From: Acidobacteriota bacterium
GTDB taxonomy: Bacteria; Acidobacteriota; Terriglobia; Bryobacterales; Bryobacteraceae
DNA: 64,000 nucleotides
Assembly (NCBI GenBank): GCA_016870995.1
Contig: VFZU01000002.1
Location: forward strand, 89,424 to 153,423
Direction of reading: 5' to 3'
Shown here piece by piece: positions 36,063 to 45,705 of the stretch (the first letter of the stretch is position 1; every line of letters begins with the position of its first letter). The notes under the pieces are model-generated. The model saw only the letters and a program-made list of their open reading frames with translations, was not told the origin of the DNA and made no database searches. Both the position numbers and the translations under genes were made by a program.

Positions 36063-36326
36063 ATGGAAGTACAATCAATCGGCTTAGCGGGGCTTGAAAA
36101 AGCGCAAGAGAAACTGGCGGCCGTCGCCAAGCGCCTCTCCAGCGGCGTTGCCGGCGGTACTTCCGGCTCAGCTCCCCCCTACGGCGGCGACATTGCTGGC
36201 GACACTGTCGACCTCAGCGCCACCATGGTCGCCCTCCTCGAAGCAAAAGTCGCCACCCAGGCCAACCTCAAGCTCGTCGAATCCGCCAACGAACTCGCCA
36301 GCAAAACCATCGACATCCTCGGCTAG
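36063..36326 (+). CDS. Small protein resembling the C-terminal segment of flagellar rod/hook proteins
   Basis: An 87-aa product. The second half reads DTVDLSATMVALLEAKVAT, then QANLKLVESANELASKTIDIL. It resembles the C-terminal helix of FlgB/FlgC/FlgG-type proteins (VDLAEEMVNLIQAQRAYQAN pattern), but the first half is a short Gly/Ser linker and no rod core is present. No flagellar genes are in the window. It lies 32 bp after the HAD gene and could be co-transcribed. It may be a stand-alone rod-tail-like helix protein or an orphan remnant; the function is unknown. Confidence 0.6.
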   Translation: MEVQSIGLAGLEKAQEKLAAVAKRLSSGVAGGTSGSAPPYGGDIAGDTVDLSATMVALLEAKVATQANLKLVESANELASKTIDILG

Positions 36327-36373
36327 CCCTGCTCGCGGCCCATTGCCCTCGAATCCGCATCGCAGTATCCTGT

Positions 36374-39300
36374 ATGCGCGTGAAGTACATATTACTTGGG
36401 CTTACTTCTTTATCCTGCCTGTTAGCGCAATCTGAAATCACTCTCGACGAATCCTCAATTCAGGCCTCGCTTCGTTCTAACGCCACTGTAATTTCTTTCC
36501 CATTCAGCAACCCGACTGATTCTCCAGCCAAGGCACGCCTCACGCTGGAATGGATCGAAAGCAACGACCATTCGCTCGCAAAAAAGCAATTCGACATCGA
36601 GATCGCACCCAGGCAATCCCGCGTAGAGCTCCCGTTCCCGATCGTAGAACCTTCCATCTGGACAAGGCTTCGATACCGGCTCTCCCCGGTCGGTACTTCT
36701 TTTCGAATCGTTCGTCCGATCACGGGAATCGCGGCGCTCCCAAAAATCGCTTCTCATGTCTTCGAGGTACACGCCCATCTTGCCGGCGCTGGCAAAACAG
36801 GCAAGGCGGTCACCATTCTTGCGCAAGCCATTCATCCCATCTCTCGGCAGCGATTCAATGCCGTTAGTTGGAAAGGTGAGCTCACCATCAGAGACGCAGA
36901 ACCAATCGCTGGCAAGATTCAACTTCTGAAGGACGGTTTTGCCGCCGTCACCTTTGATCTTCCGGCAGGGCTCGATTCCAGCGAGGAGCAGGATCTGGAA
37001 TTTGAAATCCAAGCAAGCGAGGGCGATTTTTCACAATCTGCGTCTCTCAGCGTTTCCCGTCGTTTCCAACTGTCGGCAAGCTTCGTGACCGACAAGCGTA
37101 TTTACCAACCAGGCCAAGTCCTTCATGCCCGAGCCTTGGTCACCACCTCGCTAAAGAAGCCAGCTGCGAATGAGAAACTCCTTATGCGCCTGCATAACTC
37201 GAGTCGCGAGCTACTCTACAGCTCGCCAGTTACGGCATCCCGATTCGGCATCGTGCATGAAGATTGGCCCATCTATCCTTCAGCCACCCCTGGCACCTAT
37301 GAAATCACCCTCTGCCGAGAAAGCTCACCCGATCAAACCATCGCGACGCACTCCATTTAGGTCAAACGCTATGAGCTGCCAACGTTCCGCGTCCTCGCGA
37401 AACCCGACCGCACCGCCTACCTCAAAGATCAACCAACCAGAGTCTTGATCAATGGCAGCTATCTATTTGGCAAGCCCATATTCAAAGGCCAAATTCGGAT
37501 CACCGATGCCGCGAAATCGAAAACCGAATCGGCGTCTTTAGCCGAGGGCACCTCTGACGCCTCAGGCAACTTCACCGCGACCCTCGACCTTCAAAAGGAG
37601 CACGAAAGCCTCCACGAGACGATGGCTCAATTCGCTGACCTCGATTTCATCGCATCCTTCACAGACCCGATTTCACGCCGCACCGAGCAGAGCCGATTCT
37701 CGATTCGAATCTCCCGCCAGCCCATTCACGTTTACGCCATTCCGGCACCAGACGCCATTTACATCTCCACCTCTTACGCCGACGGCACCCCGGCAGCGAC
37801 TATAGGCCAGATCGAATTCGTCACCGGCAAGTTGCCCTTTCAAACCAACCGGCTTGGCATTGGGAAGGCAATGCCACCCCAAGGCTTACAGTCCCTCAAC
37901 ATCACCGCAACTGACTCGAGCGGCCTCAGCGGAACCAAATCGCAATCCTTCTGGCTCAGCCATCGACGCAGGGTTCAGTTGGAATCAGCAAAGACACTTC
38001 ACAGCCCGGGGCAGTCCGTCCGCGTAAAGGTGACTTCCACTACTGGCACCACTTTGCAAACGCTCCTCATCAACGCCATCTCGAACGATCAGTTCGTTAC
38101 AAGCAAGGTCGTTCAACTCGTCAATGGCAAAGCGGAAGTGGACTTCCCCTATCAACCCGAGTTCCAGCGCCTGGTCACCTTCGTGGCCTGGCTCCCGGGG
38201 CAGACGGAAGCGAGCGAGGTTGGCAGAACGACAGTCGCATTCCGGGACACATCCGGCCTGTCTCTGACCATCGCCCCCAACCGACCCACATACAAGCCAG
38301 GGGACCAAGCCAAAATCCAGTTTCAAGTGAACACTCAGGCTGGCAAGCCAGTTGATTCCGCATTGGCCGTGGCAGTAGTGGATCAGGCGGTCCTCGAACA
38401 GTCTCGAAACGAATCAGAGTTCGGCTCAACCTACTGGCTCCGCTGCCGTGAATGCCATTACCAGGGCGAAACCGAAATCAGTGGCTTGCGCATTGAGGAT
38501 CTCTTCCGCTTGCCGGCAGCAACTTTCAATTCTCCCGACATGGATCTCCTGGCTGAAGCCCTGCTTGCAGGCTTAAACGTCTCCTTGGATTCTCGCCGCA
38601 GCGAGTCCATCGCCGAACCACCCCAGTTTGCAAGCGTTCAGGAGCAATTGAAGCAACTGTCTCTAGCCCTCAACAAACATTACGAAAATACTTTGACCTT
38701 CCCGCAGCAACGCTCCTCTCTCGATTCCATTCTGAGTGCGACCAAGTTGGATCTATCAGACCCTTGGGGTGTCCCATACCGGGTTCACTACGGCTATGAA
38801 GGTCCCAATCACGTGCTCAGCATCCACAGCGCCGGGCCGGACAAGACCCACGGCACAATCGACGACTTCCGGGCAGGCGAGATCCGAAAGCCCTATTTCA
38901 AGAAGACGGAAGCCCTCATCGGGTCCGCGCTCAAAGAACTTCTAGATCTTCCCGCCACCGTTGCGGAGCTCGAAGCTCATTTGGCAAACCACGGCCTTCT
39001 ACTGAAAACCACACGAGACGCCTGGGGGACACCAGTGCGCCCAAGAGTCTCGAGCAACTTCAACATTCGACACGTCGATCTAAATAGTGCGGGCCCGGAC
39101 AAACAGTTCGACTCAGAGGACGACGTCACGCTGGCTCATTACAGTGGGCCCTACTTCCAAGCCGAAGAAGCAAAGATCCGAAAGGCTCTCGCGGCAGCAC
39201 CGACACCTCCTGAATCTCGCGACGAGTTCATCGCACTACTTGAGCGAGCAGACCTGCGCGTGGAGTCCCTACTCGACTCGTGGGGAAATCCATACCAACT

Positions 39301-42019
39301 CACGAGCCACATACGCTCTCGCTATCAAGACCGGGTCATCTACACAAACCGGCAGGTCTACCGTGGACAGCCGATTCGTATCTCCAACATCATTCCTGTC
39401 ACGGAGCGCTTCATCCGCTTCGCAATTCACAGCAATGGCCCCGACAAGCACTTGAACACGCGGGACGATTTCGATGTCTTCTACATTGATATCGTGATCC
39501 AGCAAACCTCGTCATCTGGATCACAGCCGACAACCAGAGTTCAGCAGTCAGGCCCAGGCATGATCATAGGACGCATTACCGATGCGACAGACGCAGCCGT
39601 TGCACGTACAACCGTCTCTTTGCTTCAACAAGGGAAAGTGCTCTCAACGCTACACAGCAACGCCTTGGGCGAATACCAATTTCACGCCCTGCCAGAGGGC
39701 ACCTACACCATTGAAGCCTCACAAAATGGCTTCGCGATGACTCAAGTCACTGGAATCCCGGTTCAGGCCGCTGCAACCACTGAGGTCGACATCCAGCTAG
39801 CAGTGGGTACAATTTTTGAAACGGTCGAAGTCAGCTCGACAGCCCCCATGCTGCAAACTTCAGCGGCAGCCGCGAGTGGACCGAGTCCGGCTACCTCCAC
39901 CCCTCGTCTCCGCAACTACTTCCCCGAAACTCTCCTCTGGTTACCCGAAGCCTTCACCGGCAGCTCAGGCACTTACACCACATCCATCAAGCTCGCCGAC
40001 TCGATCACCTCCTGGAAGGTCGCCGCCTTTGCCTCTTCCCTCGATGGCCTCACGGCCTAGGCAGAAGTGAATATCAACACACTCCAACCCCTGTTCATCG
40101 ACTTGAATCCTCCGCAGAATCTAACGTCTGGCGATCAACTGGAACTACCCGTAACGGTTCGCAACTACTCTCCGCAGGCCCGCGATATCTGCCTGGATCT
40201 GCAACCGGGCGGCGACATGAATCTCGAAACTCCCCGCAAGCAGAATGGCACCCTTGAAGCGAATTCCTCGCGTGACTTCACCTACCGCATCACCGCGGGC
40301 AAGACCTTTCAAAAATCACTATTCCGCGCTACGGCCCTGGCAGGATCTCTCGGCGATGCCATCGAGAAATCTTCTCGGATCCATCCCGACGGCCATCAAC
40401 TCTCCAAAGACTCGGGAGATTTGATGGTAGGCAACTCCACATTCGAAGTTGTCATTCCGGCGAATGCAATTCCCGGCGGCAATCGGGCCGAACTTCGCAT
40501 TCATCCCAACTTCACTTCCCTTCTACTGGAAAGCGCTCACTCGATTTTGAAGCTGCCCCACGGTTGCGCCGAGCAAACCATCTCGGCCGGCTACGCCAAT
40601 CTCACCGTTCTGCTGTTTGCGCGGTCGACGGGCAAATCCACCCCTGAGCTTGAGGACGCTTCACGCAAACACATCCGCACGGCTCAACTTGCCATCAGTG
40701 CCATGCAGTCGAGGGATGGAGGCATTCCGTATTGGACATCCGGCACTCCCGACCTGGCCCTGTCTGCCTATGCGCTCAGCTTTCTCCTCGATTCCTCACC
40801 CATCGTTCCGGTGGCACGCGAACAGATCGAACGGATCATCGCCTGGCTGGAGCAATCACAATCGCCGAGCGGGCTCTGGACAACAGAAATTGGTAAGGCA
40901 GACACCAACAACCGGCACGCAATTCTTCTCACAAGCCACATCCTCCGGGCTCTTGGTGAAGCAGCTACGGCGGGCTTCAAGATCGATGCAGACACCCTGC
41001 ACTCCGGCCTGCACCACCTCTCCCAACAGCTCGACACAACGAACGAGCCATACCTGCTCGCCAACCTGCTCCTTGCCGTCTTGGCCTCGGGCAAGTCAGA
41101 ACTGGGCGTAGGTATTCTCGCAAGGCTCAATGCGGCGGCTCAATCCGATCGCGGGGCGAAATTCTGGGACACACGAACCAACACTCCCTTCTATGGCTGG
41201 GGTGTCGCCGGGAGATTTGAAACCACAAGTCTGGTCGTGCGCGCACTCTCCGCCTGGAATCGGCTGCACCCCGACCAGGCCGCTACCGAGCTCAAGGCCG
41301 GGCTCATCTTCTTGCTGCGAAACCGCGATCAGTCTGGCGGCTGGGGAACAACCCACGCCACGGCTCTCACCATGCAAGCGATCGCCGTTGCTTCGCCCGT
41401 TCTCGGCGACATGAAGAGCAGAGGCCGACAGCTTGAGATCAGGGCCGCGGGTCGCCTCGTCCAAACTCTCAGGCTCCCATCAGATCCCAAGACGATGGAG
41501 CCACTACTGGTGGATCTCTCTGCCTCTTTGAATCCCGGCAAGAACAGCATCAGCGTCTCTGGCACTACGGCCGCGCTCGTCTACCTCAGTGAAAGCTACT
41601 GGCTACCCTGGGCAGAGGCCCCGCCTTCCACACATCCTGAGTTGCAGTTCAAGGTGAGTTTCGACAGGCTCGATCCCGCTGTTGGTGAGCCGGTCCGCTG
41701 TAGCGTCAGAGCCGAACGCGTCGGCTTCAAAGGCTACGGCATGCTCATCGCTGAAATCGGCCTGCCTCCCGGCACCCAACCCGACACCACGACACTCGAG
41801 CAACTTCTTGAAGGCAGCGCAAGAAGCATCGATCACTACGAGATTCACCCCGACAAACTGATCTTCTACTTCTGGCCAAAAGCAGGCGGCATTGAATTTG
41901 ATTTCCTCCTCACGCCTCGATTCCGCATGAGAGCCAAATCCACCCCATCCGCGCTCTACGATTACTACAACCCCGAAGCAATCTCACAACTGGCCCCCAC
42001 CCTTTGGACAGTGCGATGA
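36374..42019 (+). pseudogene. Giant alpha-2-macroglobulin-family protein interrupted by two in-frame TAG codons
   Basis: One continuous frame of 1882 codons holding two TAG codons: codon 329 (37358-37360) and codon 1229 (40058-40060). Homology continues through both, with VKRYELPTFRV directly after the first and AEVNINTLQPLFIDLNPP after the second. Order: signal peptide (MRVKYILLGLTSLSCLL), macroglobulin domains, three pseudopilin (GspG-tail)-like repeats starting at about residues 796, 882 and 968 (D-[PAS]-WG then a GPDK block), a carboxypeptidase-regulatory domain from about 1063, the A2M core (LRNYFPETLLW, TSWKVAAFASSLDG), and a thioester motif GCAEQT at Cys1398 with terpenoid-cyclase-like repeats and a receptor-binding-like end. 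Predicted role: periplasmic protease trap. As annotated it would be three fragments. Confidence 0.85.
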
Positions 42020-42025
42020 AACAGA

Positions 42026-42055
42026 AAAGGGGGGAGCAAGCTCCCCCCCTTCTTT
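42026..42055. terminator. Hairpin terminator between alpha-2-macroglobulin and DUF1080 genes
   Basis: A perfect 9-bp stem, GGGGGGAGC (42029-42037) and GCTCCCCCC (42040-42048), with a 2-base loop, followed by CCTTCTTTG. It is preceded by AAAA on the left, so it can serve both the convergent plus-strand macroglobulin gene and the minus-strand DUF1080 gene. The tight loop is unusual, so the hairpin in the transcript may open by one pair. Confidence 0.7.
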
Positions 42056-42075
42056 GAATCCTTCCGGGACAATCC

Positions 42076-42717
42076 CTACTTCAGCGGCTTCACCCGAATA
42101 TTCGTGTACATGATCGTCGAACCCGGATCATGCGCCTGCAGCGCAAACGTCCCCGCATCCAGCTTCCGTCCGGGGTTCCCCTTCGGGCCCTGCCAGTCAG
42201 CCGGCTGCGTCCAGTCCGACACCTTCTTGCCGTCCACAAACACAGTCACCTGATTCCCCTTCACAATGATGTGCTCGGTAAACCAGACATCATCCTGAAA
42301 CGGCTCCTTGTTGTCCTGAACGTTGTACAAGCCACCGGTCTTCTTCCAGTCCCCGTGCGTGTTGTTCACCTGCACCTCGAAACCCTTATCCGGCCAACCC
42401 GTTTCCTGATACGCCGTGTGGAAGTAAATCCCGCCATTCGACTTCGTCTTCGTCATCACGTCCACCTTCAATTCGAAATCCTTGAAGTTGGATGGCTTGC
42501 CTTTGAAAGGTCCGGTGAAAAACAAGTGGCACCGCTTGCCATTGGCGACAATCGACCCGTCCCTAACCTGGAACGCGTCATCATTCTCTTTCGCCTTCGT
42601 CCAACCGGTAAGATCCTTACCGTTGAAGATCTTGGTAAAGCCCTTCTCGAGCTTCGCATCGGGGCCGGCGGCGAACAGGAGGCTGCCGGCAACACTGAGC
42701 AGTATTGCAAATCGCAT
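42076..42717 (-). CDS. DUF1080-family secreted protein (3-keto-disaccharide hydrolase-like)
   Basis: A 213-aa exported protein with signal peptide MRFAILLSVAGSLLFAAG. The single domain is a concanavalin-like beta-sandwich with the DUF1080 landmarks FNGKDLTGWTKAKEND, FELKVDVMTK, SNGGIYFHTAY, GFEVQVNNTHGD and the terminal YTNIRVKPL. Characterised members of the family hydrolyse 3-keto-disaccharides or related sugars. It is read toward the terminator hairpin at 42026-42055 and lies 26 bp after the end of nuoN on the same strand, so it might be read through from the nuo operon, although the functions are unrelated. Confidence 0.9.
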   Translation of the reverse strand: MRFAILLSVAGSLLFAAGPDAKLEKGFTKIFNGKDLTGWTKAKENDDAFQVRDGSIVANGKRCHLFFTGPFKGKPSNFKDFELKVDVMTKTKSNGGIYFHTAYQETGWPDKGFEVQVNNTHGDWKKTGGLYNVQDNKEPFQDDVWFTEHIIVKGNQVTVFVDGKKVSDWTQPADWQGPKGNPGRKLDAGTFALQAHDPGSTIMYTNIRVKPLK

Positions 42718-42743
42718 ATGTAAAATTTATCAGGGATTCCGCG

Positions 42744-44198
42744 CTAGCGGAGCAGGCCGCTCGAACGAGTGGCCCAATCGAGCAACCAGCCCGGGAAGAT
42801 TCCGAACCCGATCGTCAACGCTGCAGCCACAAACATCACCGCCTGTTGGCTCGCCGCCGGAACCGCCATCTCGGGCGCTCCCTCGGGGCTCGGCTTCATG
42901 TACATCGCCGCGATCACACGCAGATAGTAGAAAGCCGCCACTGCACTCGTCAGCAAACCCAGACCTGCCAGCCAGTACAGCTCGGCATCAATCGCCGACT
43001 GGAAGATATAAAACTTGCCAAAGAAGCCCGCCGTCATCGGCAACCCGATTAGCGAAGCCATGAACACGGTCATCAGCGCGGCCGTCGCCGGCTGCCGCTT
43101 GGCCAACCCTTCGAAGTCCTTCAGCTCAGTTTCTTCACGCAACGACACAACGGCAAACGCGCCGAAGTTCATCACCGAATACGCAGCGAGATAGAACAAC
43201 ACCGCGCTGATCCCTAGCGTTGAATGGGCTGCCACAGCCACCAGCACATAGCCAGCGTTGGCGATCGAAGAGTATCCCAGAATCCGCTTCACATCCGTCT
43301 GCCACAGCGCAGCCAGATTCCCGATCACCATCGTCAGCAATGCAACGACGATCAGCAGAGGCAACCAGCGATCCGCCATCGGATCGAATGCCGTCAGAAA
43401 CACACGCAGCAAAGTAGCGAATGCTGCCGCCTTCGGCGCCGCACTCAAGAACGCGCCTACGGGAGTCGCTGCGCCCTGATACACGTCCGGTGCCCAGCTC
43501 TGAAACGGAAACGCCGAAACCTTAAAGCACAGGCCCGCCAAGATCAAAGCCGTCGCCGCGCCCGTCAACACCGCATCCGGCGCGATATCGGCATTGCCCA
43601 AAATCGAGGCAATTTCATTCAGGTTCGTCGATCCGGTCAAGCCATAGATCCACGACACCCCGTACAGCAAAAAGCCAGTCGCAAAGCTACCCAACAGGAA
43701 GTACTTCAATGCAGACTCATTCACCCGCTTGTCATCCTTCAGATACCCTGCCAGCACATAGGAGGAAATCGACGAGATCTCAATCCCAATGAACACCATG
43801 ATCAACTCGTTCGAAGCAGCCATCAGCGACTGCCCGATCAACGACAACAGAATCAGCGAATAGTATTCCCCGCCTTCCGCCTTGCGCGCACGCAAGAACG
43901 GGCTCGCCGTCATCACGGCCATCGCTCCAATGCCCATCAACAACAACCGGAAGAACGTGGCGAACGAGTCCACCACCAGCATGTTGCGAAATGCATAACC
44001 CGGCGCCGCACCAGCAACGATCGAAGCCGCAGCAGCAAGGCCCAGGCCGATCAACGCAAAAGCCGGCATTCCCGGCCTCTCGCCGTGCTCGTCGTGCCGC
44101 GATTCCCACAACATCACCAGCACCGCGAAAATCGCCAGAATCATCTCCGGCAAAAATCGTAGCAACTCTTCGCCCGAAGGCATTACGTTAGTTCCCAT
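42744..44198 (-). CDS. nuoN: NADH-quinone oxidoreductase subunit N
   Basis: Antiporter-like membrane subunit of complex I, 484 aa, about 14 transmembrane segments. Motifs: ILRAGI-type polar centre region, LKYFLLGSFATGFLLYGVS (Glu/Lys helix), CFKVSAFPFQSWAPDVY, and GYSSIANAGYVLV of the second half. It is the last gene of the operon, overlapping nuoM by 11 bp. Confidence 0.97.
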   Translation of the reverse strand: MGTNVMPSGEELLRFLPEMILAIFAVLVMLWESRHDEHGERPGMPAFALIGLGLAAAASIVAGAAPGYAFRNMLVVDSFATFFRLLLMGIGAMAVMTASPFLRARKAEGGEYYSLILLSLIGQSLMAASNELIMVFIGIEISSISSYVLAGYLKDDKRVNESALKYFLLGSFATGFLLYGVSWIYGLTGSTNLNEIASILGNADIAPDAVLTGAATALILAGLCFKVSAFPFQSWAPDVYQGAATPVGAFLSAAPKAAAFATLLRVFLTAFDPMADRWLPLLIVVALLTMVIGNLAALWQTDVKRILGYSSIANAGYVLVAVAAHSTLGISAVLFYLAAYSVMNFGAFAVVSLREETELKDFEGLAKRQPATAALMTVFMASLIGLPMTAGFFGKFYIFQSAIDAELYWLAGLGLLTSAVAAFYYLRVIAAMYMKPSPEGAPEMAVPAASQQAVMFVAAALTIGFGIFPGWLLDWATRSSGLLR

Positions 44199-45705
44199 GG
44201 ACTGCCTCCGCCGCTACCGGAGCAGCAACCCGGAATTCGACATTCATCTTCGTTTGTTGCAAAATCTTCTGATTCACCGCGCTCTGCACCGGCAAAAAGT
44301 TTCCGCTGCTCACGCCCATCCAGATCATCAACACGATCAGTGGCCCGATCGCAATTGCTTCCTGCGTACTCAGGTCCGCCGTTGCTTCGTCAGGGTTCGG
44401 CCCAAGGAAGGTCCGCTGATACATCCAGAGCAGGTAGACAGCCGACAGGATCACACCGATTCCCGCCGCCGCCGCGTAGCCAAATCCAGCAAACGCCGCA
44501 CCTTGCAAGATCAGGTATTCACCCACAAAGTTATTCAAAGCCGGCAGCCCTGAACTCGCCAGAGCCGCGATCAAAAATGTAGTGGCCAACCAGGGCGTGC
44601 GTGACGCGAGCCCGCCAAATGCCGAGATCTCGCAAGACCCCTTGCGTTCCTCAAGCACCCCAGCCAGCACGAACAGCGCGCCAGTCGTCACCGCGTGACA
44701 GACCATCTGGTAAGCAGCGCCATCCAGCCCGTTGATGTGGAACGAGAAGATCCCCAACACAACAAAGCCCAAGTGGCTCAACGAACTGAATGCCAGCAAC
44801 CGCTTGATGTTCGGCTGCACAATCGCTACCAGCGCCCCGTAGAGGATCGCCAGAATCGCCAGCCCATTGATCCAGCCCGCGCACTCACGCGCTGCGTTCG
44901 GAAACAGCGGCAGACAGAACCGCAACAAACCATAAGTCCCCAGCTTGCCCATCAACCCGGCCATCACAATACCAAGTGGCGATGGCGCTGTCGCATAAGC
45001 GTCCGCCTGCCACGCATGAAACGGAAACAGCGGCGTCTTCACGGCAAAGGCCAGGAAGAACGCGAGAAACAGAGGCATCTGTTCAGCCGGCGACAACCGG
45101 AACGAACCAGCCTGCACCTGCAACAGAATGTTCTGGTAATCGAAGGTCCCTGCCTTCAGGAACAGATAAGTCATCGCCGCCAGCATCAACACCGAGCCGG
45201 CAAACGTGAACACGAAAAACTTGATCGTGGCACCCATCGAGGTCGCCTTGCCCGAATCCTTACCGTATTGCCCCATCAGGAACAACACCGGCAACAGCGT
45301 CAACTCGAAGAACACGAAAAACAAAAACAGGTCCTGCGCGGCGAACACACCCACGATCCCCGCCTCAAGCAAAAGCAGCCAACCGAGGAACATCGAGTCG
45401 CGGCCCGAAGACATCACCACCGCAACCACCGTCAACAGCGCCGTCACAGCAATCAACCACAACGACAAACCATCCACGCCAACAGAGAAGTGAATCGGCG
45501 GATACGGGATCCAGTTCACGCTCGTCGCCTGGCTCAACTTCGTCGGATTCTGCATCACTTCCGGAATCATCGCGAGGCTGGCCAGCAAGGACACGCCTGC
45601 CGCGAACAACGACGCTGTAAACGCCATCTGTTGCGACTTGCGCAGCGCCGTCAGACAAGCCAAAAACACAACCAGAGGGAGAAACAACGCAATCAGGAGA
45701 TACAT
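44188..45705 (-). CDS. nuoM: NADH-quinone oxidoreductase subunit M
   Basis: Antiporter-like proton-pumping subunit, 505 aa. Typical pieces: VGVDGLSLWLIAV, FFVFFELTLLPVLFLMGQYG, LFLAFFLAFAVKTPLFPFHAW and LLAFSSLSHLGFVVLG, giving the conserved Glu/Lys line. The start shares a base with the nuoL stop (TAATG). It overlaps nuoN by 11 bp. Expected partners are NuoL and NuoN in the membrane arm. Confidence 0.97.
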   Translation of the reverse strand: MYLLIALFLPLVVFLACLTALRKSQQMAFTASLFAAGVSLLASLAMIPEVMQNPTKLSQATSVNWIPYPPIHFSVGVDGLSLWLIAVTALLTVVAVVMSSGRDSMFLGWLLLLEAGIVGVFAAQDLFLFFVFFELTLLPVLFLMGQYGKDSGKATSMGATIKFFVFTFAGSVLMLAAMTYLFLKAGTFDYQNILLQVQAGSFRLSPAEQMPLFLAFFLAFAVKTPLFPFHAWQADAYATAPSPLGIVMAGLMGKLGTYGLLRFCLPLFPNAARECAGWINGLAILAILYGALVAIVQPNIKRLLAFSSLSHLGFVVLGIFSFHINGLDGAAYQMVCHAVTTGALFVLAGVLEERKGSCEISAFGGLASRTPWLATTFLIAALASSGLPALNNFVGEYLILQGAAFAGFGYAAAAGIGVILSAVYLLWMYQRTFLGPNPDEATADLSTQEAIAIGPLIVLMIWMGVSSGNFLPVQSAVNQKILQQTKMNVEFRVAAPVAAEAVHGN

